DNA of 64,000 nt from Isoetes taiwanensis (Eukaryota > Streptophyta > Lycopodiopsida > Isoetales > Isoetaceae): positions 13,369,255 through 13,433,254 of the forward strand of contig JAJEKV010000011.1 in assembly GCA_021234155.1 (NCBI GenBank), written 5' to 3'. Positions 33,601-44,663 of this stretch are shown piece after piece. The notes beneath the pieces were generated by a model that saw only the letters and a program-made list of their open reading frames with translations, ran no database searches and had not been told where the DNA came from. Numbering within the stretch: the stretch's first letter is position 1; each line of letters starts with the position of its first letter. The position numbers and the translations under genes are program-made.

Positions 33601-34000
33601 AGCTATTTTCCTGCCAACCGATGAACTTCAAAGTTGGATTTTTTTAGGCAAAAGATAAAAATCTAGTTATTAAAATTTGTTGGCGTTGACAAAAATATCA
33701 TTCACGTTTCCCATCGACGAACTTCCCAACTTGGATTTTCTTTTAAAACATATAAAAAAACATCTATTAAAGTTCACCGATGAGAATGCAAACGGCCAGA
33801 ACTCATTACAGACATGCCATTCAATTTTTAAATCAAGTCAACAGTCAACTTCGAGCACAGGGAATCGAATGAGACCATAAATACCTTGAGACATGAAAAA
33901 GTCACTGAGATGTTTTAAATTGTGAACTTTTCAAGTTGGATATTTTTTTAGAAAAATATAAAATCCAGTCATTAAAGTTTGTTGTTGAGATTAAGCCATC
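33601..34000. repeat. Three diverged copies of a GAACTTC..AAGTTGGAT repeat
   Basis: Copies begin near 33620, 33715 and 33915. Each has GAACTT, (A)AGTTGGAT, a T-rich run, AAAATCTAGTT/ATTAAAGTT and GTTGAGA/GTTGAC. Confidence 0.5.
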
Positions 34001-34277
34001 TACAAATGGTTCAATATGAGCCTCCATGATGCGAGAAGATCATGATTGCAGAAATTAAGACCTAAGCTAACCTAAAAAAGGCAAACCTTCCTACCACGGA
34101 GCAATGGTAGCTGGACATTTTCTAATAATCCCAAATGGCGAAACTTGGTAAGATAAAATTTTACCTTGAAATTTCAAAAATAGAGATCTAGAAGTTCACG
34201 GAAGGTTTATTTAAGTCAATCAATTCCAATGTTTCACACCGCCCCAATGCCTCCACCAACGGTCGAGCACCATCACT

Positions 34278-34800
34278 ATGGACGCAGTGGAGCAAGTCCA
34301 GAACCTAGTGACCACCATGATCAAACTTCACCAAGCTCTAGAAGACGTCATTTACAAGTTCGTTCATGGTGCAGATTGCACAGACAACGTAATGTTGCAG
34401 TTGTTCAATCTCAACGACCAAATAAGAAGACATATCACGTTAAGAGATCAACCCTTCCATGTGGTCATCAAGGATGATGAGACCTGACTTGAATTGTCAA
34501 GTATATTGCCAAGAAGAAGATCAATGTTGACAAATTATTTGCAACACAAATGGCCATTTTGAAAAGGTACGACAATCTCGTCAATCAGCATGACGATTTG
34601 AAGACCATAGCCAATGCTTACCATTATTGGGGTGAGGGCTATTTTTGCCCCAAGAAGCAATGTGGAATGATGCCCAAATATACTTTGACAAACCATCCAA
34701 GACCTTCGTCATTGATATTGAATCCACTATGTCAGAGGAAACCATAGAGGCTATCGAAATCGATATGATTCCACTGAGATATAGAGATGGAAAAGAGAGG
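34278..34800 (+). pseudogene. Unrecognised degenerate gene fragment
   Basis: One frame opens MDAVEQVQNLVTTMIKLHQA and runs 69 codons to FHVVIKDDET. Another continues IAKKKINVDKLFATQMAILK and DDLKTIANAYHYWGEGYFCP, and a third gives FDKPSKTFVIDIESTMSEE. The frames follow one another like a decayed coding sequence, but I cannot name the family. Confidence 0.35.
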
Positions 34801-35189
34801 TAAGAGTATGGAAAAAGCGAAGAAAAATGCAAATGTAAAAGAAGAGCATGATGATGGACACTATTAGAGGATGGGCTATTAAACGATGTCGGTTTGTAAT
34901 GTATAGTCAACGTTGACGTCGCAAAATTATCGCGCGTTCTGATAACATTGCTAAGATTTTTTCATGACATCGCAAGTAAGACGTCTGACATTACCATAAA
35001 GACGTCTAAGCAGATGTCGCAATGGTCTACATTACAGCTGCAACATGCCACCTCGAATTTGTAATATACCATGTTGCAGCTACAATATACCATGTCCCAA
35101 ATGCAATGCAATGCAATGTCATGTTGCATGTTAAACGTTTGGCGTAGCACATGCGACGTCCCATTTAAGATGCGGCGTTCCACGTCTCT
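34801..35189. other. Intergenic region
   Basis: Contains imperfect CATGTTGCAGCTACAATA-type repeats near 35030-35130. No gene. Confidence 0.3.
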
Positions 35190-35945
35190 CATGTGGGATT
35201 TGAACCCATATACATCTGTATAGACTCGTTTTCCTTGCATCCACCATTGTTGTTTATCTAGATGATGATTCCATCGGCCTGAAACATCGGTTTGAGATTC
35301 TTGGGATGAGTCAGCAACATTGCTTGGCAAGCATGAGTCTCTAATTGATATATATGTGGACCTTTTTGAAGTCCTTTATGTCGATAATTTTGCTGTTTTT
35401 GCGAGCCCATAACATAGCAAACGTGGTCTTTGGTTCCTTGGCAGCTGTTTGTCTCCAGTTTGTTTTAGAGTTCGCTATTATTGAAGAGGTTGGCATTAGC
35501 TTTTCAATCGAGGCTTTCCTCTCAATAGTCTCTTCATCATTCTTTGAATCCACCATCCATCCCTTTAAAATTTTGATGAATATATTTAATGTTAATACTT
35601 TCTGTTTATGCTTTATGTGTTGTGGCACACATGCCAGCCCGTATGGCACGTGTTATAAGGCTCCCTCCCTATTTGGAGGTTGTCTTTTTTTTCTCATGTG
35701 GATGCCATTTTTGTATGTGCAGGTTTATTATTTTTTGTAAATGTCTATTCTATTCCATTTTATTCCTCATTTTGCATCTTCTTTGGCAGTTTTAGATTTC
35801 CTTTTTGCATTCACCCTTGTTGAAGGGCAATTTGTAAGGGAGAGTGTGGGTTTAGGTATCAAGGGGCATATTCAACAATTATCGATGATCTGATGGCCAC
35901 AATTATTGATTGTATTTCCGACGGTGAAAAATATTTTATTATTTA
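35190..35945. repeat. Dispersed repeat, copy 2
   Basis: Collinear with 30430-31450, including GATTTGAACCCATATACATC, the CATCGGCCTGAAACATCGG block, GAGCCCATAACATAGCAAAC and GCATTCACCCTTGTTGAAGG. Apparent long frames here are shared with copy 1 but full of hydrophobic low-information sequence. Confidence 0.7.
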
Positions 35946-36194
35946 TTGGGTTTGGATGAATCAAATTGGCCAATCAAAAAGCATGAGGTTCGATCTATGC
36001 CGGAAAAGCTAGACTGAACAAATTATGGGCTGATCCTGGGAAAAGAATGCTATAATATCAAGCCAACGTCAATCATATGACAACATATGAGAGTCATTTT
36101 TTAGCTTTCATTTTGAGTGGAACAAGACGATAGTGGAATTTCAATAATTTGGACGCTAGGTTCCGCGGCTCATGACCTATTTTCGTAAGGGGAG

Positions 36195-38350
36195 ATGCCC
36201 CCGAAGGCAAAAAAAAGCTATGGAGATCAGGTAGAATACGAAGGAGATACAGCCAACATACTGACATTGATGAACAAACTGAAACATGAGATTATAAGCC
36301 TAAGATCTGAGGTAAAAGGGATTCGGGGGGCTCTTGATGAATTGGTGGCTCAAAACACCAATTTGAAGACTCAAAACACCGAATTGCAATCAACAGATTT
36401 TAGGGCACAGATCATAGCACTTGAAAGCAAACTAGCTTCATGGTGGCTGAAACCACCAAAGAGCAAATGAAAATCCATCAGACAGAGGTCTCTTTAGAAC
36501 AATTGGATCAAGAAATACGGGCTCAAAATCTGAAGATATCCGGTCTCCATGAGATTGAATGAGAGGATATAACAGACACAGTGAGAAGATTTTTCTCAGA
36601 AACAATGCAGACTGGGAAAACTGGGTTCCCATACCCGCCCAATCTTAGTGAAATTTCAAACTAAAGATGCCAGAGACATAGTGCTCCACAACGGGAATGT
36701 TCTTAAGGGGGACAAAATATGGTTAGATCTAGACCTGACACCAAGCCAACAGGAAATTCAGAAGAAAGAATGGGCTAAAGTGAAAGAAGCAAGAGAAGGA
36801 GGATTGGTGGCTTATCTGGACCAGGGAGGAAGGCAATCATTACAAACAGGAAACACAAATAGGAAGCTGGGGCTTTGAGAGTCAGTCTATGGAATGCACA
36901 TGGACTAACTCAGACAAAGATGAATGCAACTTTGGAGTTCTGGGAACAACATGACATATTATGTTTCACAGAAACTTGGACTCACCAATTTTGTTTTCCT
37001 CCTAACTCACCTGGTTTTGTGTTATTAGGCCAAGTTTGGAATGAAAAAGTGACAAGAGCAGGACGTGGTTTTGGAGGAGTTACTGTGTATAAAAGAGCTA
37101 ACACAGCATATGAGATCAAATCATGAAACATGACTCAAACACAAACAGTACATATGGATGTGAATAAGTGGGAATAGGCAGCAATTATTTCTTGCTGCAT
37201 GCTACTTTACCCCTGAAAACTCCACCATTTGCAACAGACTAGAAATGGATAAGGAGAACCCTTTTGGAAACTTATGCTCAGATATTTTAGTTAGAATACT
37301 CCTCATAAGATGAGGTGTTTTTACAGGAGATTTCAATGGGCGTACAGGCAGCCAACAAGCCAAGGTCTTTGAAGATCTTACCAATATGAGTCTTGACGAG
37401 ATAGAAGATCCAACCTAAAGCAGAATCTCGGCTGATATAGCCTCAAACGAAATGGGTCAGAAAGTGCTTGAATTGAGCACAATCTGCCAGTTGAAAATCA
37501 TAAATGGGATAAGGCCTTTTGCACATTCTAGAAAACTTCCATACACAAATCATGTAGAATCCAGCACCATTTATTATCTCTTGGCAAGAAACAGAGATTT
37601 CGTTGTAGATTTCTATGTAGGAGACCATTTACTTGAATCAGATCATGCACCGTTACATATGGTATTCAAGGCACATATGAAAACTAAAATGCAGGTACCA
37701 CGGTTCCACCCTAGACTTAAAGTGAAGTATGAACATCACCTTGCCTACAAGAAATGTGTAGAGGAGCTTCTTGTTGAAGCTACATGGTCAAGGGAGTTAG
37801 AAGGGTTAAAGCATAAAGCTGGGGGGCATTTTTGCGCCAGCCAAGCACCCCATAAGCACCTAATGCTGAAAACTTTATTTATTTTTATCTTTTTTTTCTA
37901 TAACTCCGATGAAGCTGAAATTTTGTATTCCAAGGCGTAATATAAATGCGTTTCAGGGAAAAATATTAAAAGAATAAAAGAAAAATATTTTTCAAAAATA
38001 CAAAGAAAACAGCCCCAAAAAGCACCCACTAAGCACCATGTGTCGCTGACACAAAAAGTGTCCCCACCTCCATGCTTTGACCCAGAAGCAGATGTGCAAA
38101 AGTTCCAAGCGCTTATATTTGCTGCAGCAGAGAAAGTGTCTTTGGGCTCACAGAGAAACATGTGAAAGGTAAGCCATGTAATTCCTGGTGGGATTCTGAA
38201 TATCAAGAAGCAAGAAGCAAGAAGCCAGCTGCCACAGAATTGGTATAAACATCTTATCAGGAACAAAAAACGTGCATACTATGTACAAAGACAACTAATG
38301 CGATTAGATCAGCTAATGAAAAATCCCAAAAGCTTCTGAAGTACTTTGCA
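36195..38350 (+). mobile_element. LINE (L1-like) with ORF1 and endonuclease, RT missing
   Basis: ORF1 begins MPPKAKKSYGDQVEYEG, followed by a Leu/Glu-rich coiled coil (NILTLMNKLKHEIISLRSEV), then VKFQTKDARDIVLHNGNVLK and LDLTPSQQEIQKKEWAKVKE, the RNA-binding end typical of plant L1 ORF1. ORF2 starts MRVSLWNAHGLTQTKM and gives apurinic-type endonuclease motifs: CFTETW, GDFNGRTG and SDHAPL. WWDSEYQEA near 38190 belongs to the linker before the RT. Several stops and frameshifts occur, and the RT domain is lost after about 38350. Confidence 0.88.
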
Positions 38351-39164
38351 AAGCAGCCCTGCACATGATGGAGAACCACAGGAAATCCAAGCTAGAGTTT
38401 CATATATTATACTCTTCTTGAACAGACAAGGACCAACCAATGATCATCTTTGATCTTGAAGTTCTCAAGCATTTAGTTAAAAAGAGGCTGGGATCAAGCC
38501 AGCGTCGCTGCCAGTATGTATAACATTAGATGTCACCTCGTCTATTCTAATAGAAGTCGAAGAGTGATTGGTACTAGGAGAAGTATGTGACTAGGAGAAG
38601 TATGTGAAAGGACAGGCCAACTTTCGACATTCCTTTGGGCATGGCAATGTGGGCACATAAAGACTAGTAGGTAAATGATCTGCAAAGCCTTCTACCATCC
38701 ATTTATGCCGAATCGTACCTTGATGTTAAGAGAATTGACATTCATTATTTTATGGATGGAGAATAGGCGTACCTGCAAATCCAAGGTCACCAATATTGAA
38801 AGACGAAGAAAAAGAAAGTGGAGAAATAGAGGGAGACTCAGATAAGGAAGAATATATCGACACTACTGTCGCAGGCACTCAATGGAAATGAACAAGCATC
38901 AGGAAGATATGGCAAGGTATTTTGCCTCAATATTCAATCCTAAGGACGTCTACTTCGTCAACAAGGATCATTTGCCCAAAGGGCATCGCATGTGGGGCTT
39001 CAACCGCTCACAATTTTAGTAGGACTCAAGAGGATTAGGCGTAATGGTGCACCAGCCATTCCAGTAAAGCGGAACCTCATCCTAGCCTTCTACAAACCAC
39101 GAGAAGAGGCAAGGATGAACCTCAAGCTCCTCTTAGTAGCCGCATAGATAAGCAATGAACCGCT
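38351..39164. other. Intergenic region or decayed LINE material
   Basis: A short frame near 38890-38990 (YFASIFNPKDVYFVNKDHLP) looks protein-like but is unassigned. Confidence 0.25.
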
Positions 39165-39262
39165 GCTTGCCATAGAAAGAGAGCAGCAAGCGTATTACTA
39201 TCAGGATTAAAAAACCCCGCCCCAAAGGTTTTTCGAGGGAAAAACCTTAGTAGTAATAAGTA
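39165..39262. repeat. LINE-tail-like stem-loop repeat
   Basis: Related to 22110-22210 and 19090-19170: GTATTACTATCAGG, AAAAAACCCCGCCCC, TTTTTCGAGGGAAAAACC and TAGTAATAAG. The outer arms pair (TATTACTA with TAGTAATA). Confidence 0.7.
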
Positions 39263-39551
39263 TGATGGTACACTCTACAATGTAATTCATGAATTGTTTC
39301 AACCTTGGACATATCACTATTAAAACTGGCGAATGTTACATGAGGATCGTCTATCGCACTATGGGGGTAAATAAGAACATGGGCTTACTATTTGACATCC
39401 TCATAAATTGCCCTACAAAATATTACCAGAGCTACATCATGGAAGGCCACAAATGGCTACAAGATTGGACCACCTCTGCTACATAATATAGCATCACCAT
39501 AGACAGTGGCAACAATGATTGGGAAACAAACTGAATAGAAACGTAGCTTAA
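39263..39551 (+). other. Unassigned short open frame region
   Basis: The 39289-39486 frame (ITIKTGECYMRIVYRTMGV, LINCPTKYYQSYIMEGHKW) has protein-like composition but no family I recognise. It directly follows the stem-loop repeat. Confidence 0.25.
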
Positions 39552-40345
39552 ATGTTGGATTCCCCCTAGATTTCCTAAGATTCCATAAAGATCCCCCAGA
39601 TTCTTAAGGTTTTTACACAGATTCCTCTAGATTTTCAAAGATTATCTGAAGGTTCCTTTAGATTCCTCAAGATTCTATGCAGATTCTCCTAGATTCTCCT
39701 AGATTCCCTTAGATTCTATGAAGATTTCACTAGATACTCTAAGATTCCATCAAGATTCCTCTAGATTCTCAAAGATTTTTTGAAAATTCTCTTAGATTCC
39801 CCTATATTCTTTTGATATTCCCATAGATTTCGTAAGATTCTCTTGATAATTCCTTGATTTGCAAAGGTTATCCCAAGATTCCTCTAGATTCCCTTAGATT
39901 CCTTTAGATTCCTAAAGATTCTCTACGAAGATTGCCCTATAGAACACACCTATTGTCAAAGATTCCCCTAGATCCCTTTGGATTCTCCCTCAATTCCCTA
40001 AGATTCCATTAAGATCCCCATAGATTCCTAAGTTGTATATAAAGATTCCGCTAGATTTTCAAATATTATTTGAAGATTCATTTAGTAGATTCTCCTGGAA
40101 CCTTTAAGTTCTATGAAGATTTCCTTAGATTCTTAAAGATTCATCAAGATTTTCCTAGATTCTTAAACATTTTTTGAAGATTCTCTTAGATTCCCATAGA
40201 TTCATTTGAGATTCCCATAGATTCCTTAAGATTCTCTTGAGATTCCCTTGATTCCAAATATTATCCCAAGATTCCTCTAAATTCCCCAAGTTTGTACATA
40301 GATTCTCTTAGACTCCTTTAGGTTCTATGACGATTCCCTTAAATT
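39552..40345. repeat. GATTC-rich minisatellite array 1
   Basis: Irregular 11-13 bp units based on AGATTCCCCT/AGATTCTCAA repeated for nearly 800 bp. The same kind of array recurs at 62430-62785 and 63160-64000. Confidence 0.9.
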
Positions 40346-40589
40346 ATCCAAGGTTGCACGGAATGATGCCAAACCACTACTCATTAAAAAGCATTCGATG
40401 AAAGGAATCCAATGGCATGGATCCCACATTGATCCGGGATCTTCATCGCAAGATAAAGTCATTTGAAGGCAGCACAAAGGAAGGAAGCTTATAGGAAAGC
40501 TTCATAATTAATGGGGTGCTACCTCATTACTTTTTCATTAAATAAGCGTGCTTCCTCACCTGCTTTAATATAAAAAACTTTAGTTTAAT
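40346..40589. repeat. Core segment linked to the GATTC arrays, copy 1
   Basis: Shares with 62790-63060 the order GAATGATGCCAAACCACTACTCATT / GAATGCCAAAGCATCACTCATT, GAGGAATCC, AAAGGAAGCTTCC, CTACCTCATTAC and CTCCTTTAATATAAAAAA (short stretches, with many changes). In both places it abuts a GATTC array. Confidence 0.75.
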
Positions 40590-42090
40590 AAAAACCAAAA
40601 AAGCCTGAAATATACCAGCCTAAGACCAGATACTCAGACATTTAAGACTCAAGATTCCTTTTGGAATAAAAAGTCTTTAAACTTGCAACCCTAGATAAGC
40701 TTAGGTGTCATAACTTATCTAAGCCTTGATAAGGGTCAAGAAACAATAAATAGACTAAAGATACAATGGAAAATTAAAAAATTCAATACTCAAACAAAGG
40801 ACCTTATGTAATAAACAGACTGGAGATGAAGAGGAATAAAATGATTAATAATATAGGGACTGACAAAATCTTTCAGATTGTAAGACTAAAACATAATGTA
40901 TTACCCATATAACAGCAAATAAAGAAAATGATGCTTACTCATATAACAGCACATAAAGTAAATCATGCGGACAAAACGTACCGAAACATTTAAGATTAAC
41001 AAGTGTATACTATTAGGATGAAGTCTGAAATATGAGTTGGACATAAAGTAGTTGCACAAGAGGTGTGCAATACATAGTAAAATAGTAACCCACAATATGT
41101 AAACATGGTAATCATGGAGTATATGAAACCCATATAAGATTTCAAAAAGTATTTCAGCAACATATGTCTTTGAAGCATAAACTCAAAGTGTCTTTTAACT
41201 AACCACATAATTGGTCTGCAAAATAAAGCCAGAATACATCATAGTTTGGTAGAATATCACCATTTATGCAGAATCAGTAGAATTTGAGCAGTCACTATGC
41301 TCATAACGAAACCAAGATACCACATGGAGGGTTCAGTCCGGTTACAAAGCGTCTATTCAGGTAACCGGACTAAACCCTCCATGTGGTATCTTGGTTTCGT
41401 TATGAGCATAGTGACTGCTCAAATTCTATTGATTCTGCATAAATGGTGATATTCTACCAAACTATGATGTATTCTGGCTTTATTTTGCAGACCAATTATG
41501 TGGTTAGTTAAAAGACACTTTGAGTTTATGCTTCAAAGACATATGCTGCTTAAATACTTTTTGGAATCTTATATGGGTTTCATATACTCCATGATTACCA
41601 TGTTTACATATTGTGGGTTACTATTTTACTATGTATTGCACACCTCCTGTGCAACTACTTTATGTCCAACTCATATTTCAGACTTCATCCTAATAGTATA
41701 CACTTGTTAATCTTAAATTTTTCAGTACGTTTTGTCCGCATGATTTACTTTATGTGCTGTTATATGAGTAAGCATCATTTTCTTTATTTGCTGTTATATG
41801 GGTAATACATTATGTTTTAGCCTTACAATCTGAAAGATTTTGTCAGTCCCTATATTATTAATCATTTTATTCCTCTTCATCTCCAGTCTATTTATTACAT
41901 AAGGTCCTTTGTTTGAGTATTGAATTTTTTAATTTTCCATTGACCCTTCTCAAGGCTTAGATAACTTATGACACCTAAGCTTATCTAGGGTTGCAAGTTT
42001 AAAGACTTTTTATTCCAAAAGGAATCTTGAGTCTTAAATGTCTGAGTATCTGGTCTTAGGCTGGTATATTTCAGGCTTTTTTGGTTTTTT
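40590..42090. repeat. 1.5-kb near-perfect inverted repeat (fold-back)
   Basis: Left arm about 40590-41345 and right arm 41361 to about 42090, with a 15-bp spacer AAAGCGTCTATTCAG. Arms are almost identical apart from an indel of about 20 bp (near 40750 versus 41940) and scattered substitutions. The same 70-residue hydrophobic frame is read outwards on both arms, with one Lys/Glu difference. A transcript through it would form a long hairpin. It follows the GATTC core segment directly and ends in a T run. Confidence 0.95.
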
Positions 42091-42509
42091 TTTTTTTTTT
42101 TACTTAACCCCAGTATATAAAGTCAAGTAAGATATAAGATTAAGGACATGAGTGTAATGTAGATTAAGTCATGGCAGGGTTGGAAGAAATTTTATTATCA
42201 AGGCATCTACCAAAGGAAAAATATTATGTAAAGCTATAGGTCGAGGAATGTCGATAACTGGACATTATTATCGTCGCCTAAAGAATATTCAAGGTGATAG
42301 TGAACTTGGAAGTTTCTATCTTACTTCGAGGAATTCCCTTCCATCACTCAGCGTGAACGTTTGTCGATATGGTTGCGGAAACATTCCGCGGTGATAATAA
42401 TAACTCTTAAGTTATTCCTAGCTCACCATGGTTGCACAAGTCCGACGGAGTTGTTGCCACCACAGCGTTGGTTTAGGAAAGAGTGATGGTAGACATGAGT
42501 GTTTCTAGA
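42091..42509. other. Intergenic region
   Basis: No supported gene or repeat. Confidence 0.3.
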
Positions 42510-42740
42510 GAATTAGAGATATTATTGGTTAAGTATAAAAAGAGATTGTTGGGTGGTGGGAGGTCAAAGGTTCAAGTCCCCATAGTACACTTTTATATAA
42601 AAGTTGCTATGCAAAGAAAATACGGGACTACATATGTATAAGAAAATGTGAAACAAATATATCACACTAAAAAAAGCTTGGTGTGTTGGTTAGCGCCTAA
42701 GGTTGGAGTTGGAAGGTTGTGTGTTCAAATCTAGGTTAAG
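42510..42740 (+). repeat. Two tRNA-like SINE heads
   Basis: The first has a box A-like TTGGTTAAGTAT near 42527 and box B-like GGTTCAAGTCC near 42570. The second has TTGGTTAGCGCCTAAGG near 42687 and GTGTTCAAATC near 42721. Both show pol III A/B boxes in the right order and spacing, but neither folds into a full tRNA. Confidence 0.55.
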
Positions 42741-43170
42741 GGGCTAAAAAACATGTATACAAAGAAAAAATATATAAATTTTTATACAGCGTTCTTTTCA
42801 AATTCTAAGGCGCCCAAATTAGAGCGGCGCCCGAGTACGTTTTTGGGCCCTTTTGACGACATTCTGATGCTGGATGTTAATGTCCCTAGGGTAATTGGAT
42901 CGTGCTTGATGCGTTGGCGCAAAAATTGCCTCAATACGAGTTACCTAGAGAAAGTTGTGGCCCATGGGAACAAGGGACCTCTTTCTGCTGAAAAACTTGA
43001 CATACTTGATTCTAAGGACTCACACCTTAATTCCTAACTAGCTTAATCCTCCCATAATTAGGTCAACATACATACTAGCTACAGTTTATCCTAGATCAAA
43101 GTCCCGTACTACCTATCGACTAACGAGTTAGAATATGGCCAGTGCTATGATCTGGTCTACCAAAATCATG
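42741..43170 (+). other. Unassigned region between SINE heads and LTR 2
   Basis: A 94-codon frame (42753-43037, RPSTFLGPFDDILMLDVNVP, GSCLMRWRKNCLNTSYLEKV) looks protein-like but is unrecognised. The last 50 bp before the PBS (ATGGCCAGTGC) match the leader of element 1. Confidence 0.3.
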
Positions 43171-43182
43171 GCTCTGATACCA
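43171..43182 (-). other. Primer binding site next to LTR 2, initiator tRNA-Met type
   Basis: Reads TGGTATCAGAGC on the minus strand, one base from the LTR, exactly as in element 1. Confidence 0.9.
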
Positions 43183-43183
43183 C

Positions 43184-44663
43184 TGTTACGCTCCCCGAAT
43201 CCATACGATGCTCCCAACATATAAATACGAGAAATTCTCCTCCCATGGCGACACCACGGAAAGGCCATCCGTCTAACTCGGACCACTTGTGATAGCCAAG
43301 TGTCCGGGTGAAGGACACGGAGGTGTCATTCGTCCCACGCTTCTATGGGAATCCTATATAGCGGAAGCGTACATACATGTTAGCACCTGGCAACACTACC
43401 AATAAATAATATACCACCATGAAGGGTGATCCATCCATCATCAATACAATTAACAATAGAGTACCAATATAACAAAGGAAATGCACCATAAATAAGGGCT
43501 CTACCCACCCTGCGCTCAGACTCCATGGGGTCAACTAACGGTCAGGGCCTCAAGATAACAGCAGACAGAGGTATAACATGGCGTTGGCTGGCATAGAACA
43601 ATGGCTAGGGTAGTCCACTCCATCCGCCCCTCCTGTGCACACTTTGCAGATAGGCTGAATCATGCTATGACGTGCTTGTAGCCCTCCGGAGATGCAATCC
43701 CAAGGAATCACCCTATGGGACTACTCCGGGTTACATCTCCCTGGTTCGATGAGGCAAGTCAGAGAAGCTTCTCCTCCTGGATCATAACAGTTCTTTGGGT
43801 GTGCTAGAGGATACCCGTCACACCTGCAGCACCCGTATCCGTACCCGACTTACCCTCCTAAATCTACACAAAGTCAAGGACGTCCATAATGGCCATATCC
43901 AACGACCCAGGAGGTGTCAGACCCATACCTGACCCAGGCAAAGTGACCGACTATAGGCCTAGCACACTGTAGGAGCCCCAGTAGCCACGCTCAGCAAGCC
44001 TCCACCCCCGATTCCCCAGTTGTGTCCGTTGTCTGGTGCTGAACCATATCATAGCATCCTCAGCTAGGTTGGCGCTTATGCACAGGCCGCATTTACTGGG
44101 TTTTAAGGGTTCTATCTAGGAACATCTCTACTTCTAGATGGCCTTTAGATCTCTATCCCCTTTTTACCCATACAACACAGGAGGAACAGAAGGAAAGCTA
44201 TCCTTATACATCCATCCATCCATAGCTTCGAATAGCACATAAAATAGAGAGACTAATCATTTATCTAACAAACAAGGGTTAGTTCCTAACTAGAATCTCA
44301 AGCTAATTAAGCCTACTAACCGATATCTGAGCCAGATCTCCCATCTCTTAGGTTCTCCACGCCCTGCTGGTGGGATGAGCTCCTCCTCCTTCTCCAACTG
44401 CCCCCCAATTTGAATTGGGGCAAATGGGGGTATAAAACCCCAATTTGGGTCCCAAGTTAGCAACTCTCTCTTGCCCAATCGATTTGGGCCAGGTGGCAAC
44501 TCCAAATTGGTTAATATTAACTAATTTAATATTTTAACTCATTTTAATATTAGGTTAAGCCCTAAATTCGAATTAGGGTTTAGGGTTTAGGGGCCATTCA
44601 TTATTCATAGCGACGTGCAGGTATTTATACTCAAAAAGGCATATAAATACGTGGAACGTCACA
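43184..44663 (-). repeat. Second LTR of the element 1 family (5' LTR with PBS, body lost)
   Basis: 1480 bp from TGTTACG to CGTCACA. It shares the block CCACTCCATCCGCCCCTCCT, CACTTTGCAGA and the general layout with 9404-11085. The PBS and about 50 bp of leader remain on its left, but the H3-like gene, orfB, gag and pol are absent, so only the 5' end of a family member persists. A satellite begins at its outer edge. Confidence 0.85.

Noticed and set aside
40901-41805. Hydrophobic frames on both arms of the inverted repeat as membrane protein genes
   Set aside because: They are mirror copies of AT-rich sequence, with no family match and no start context. The palindrome explains their presence.
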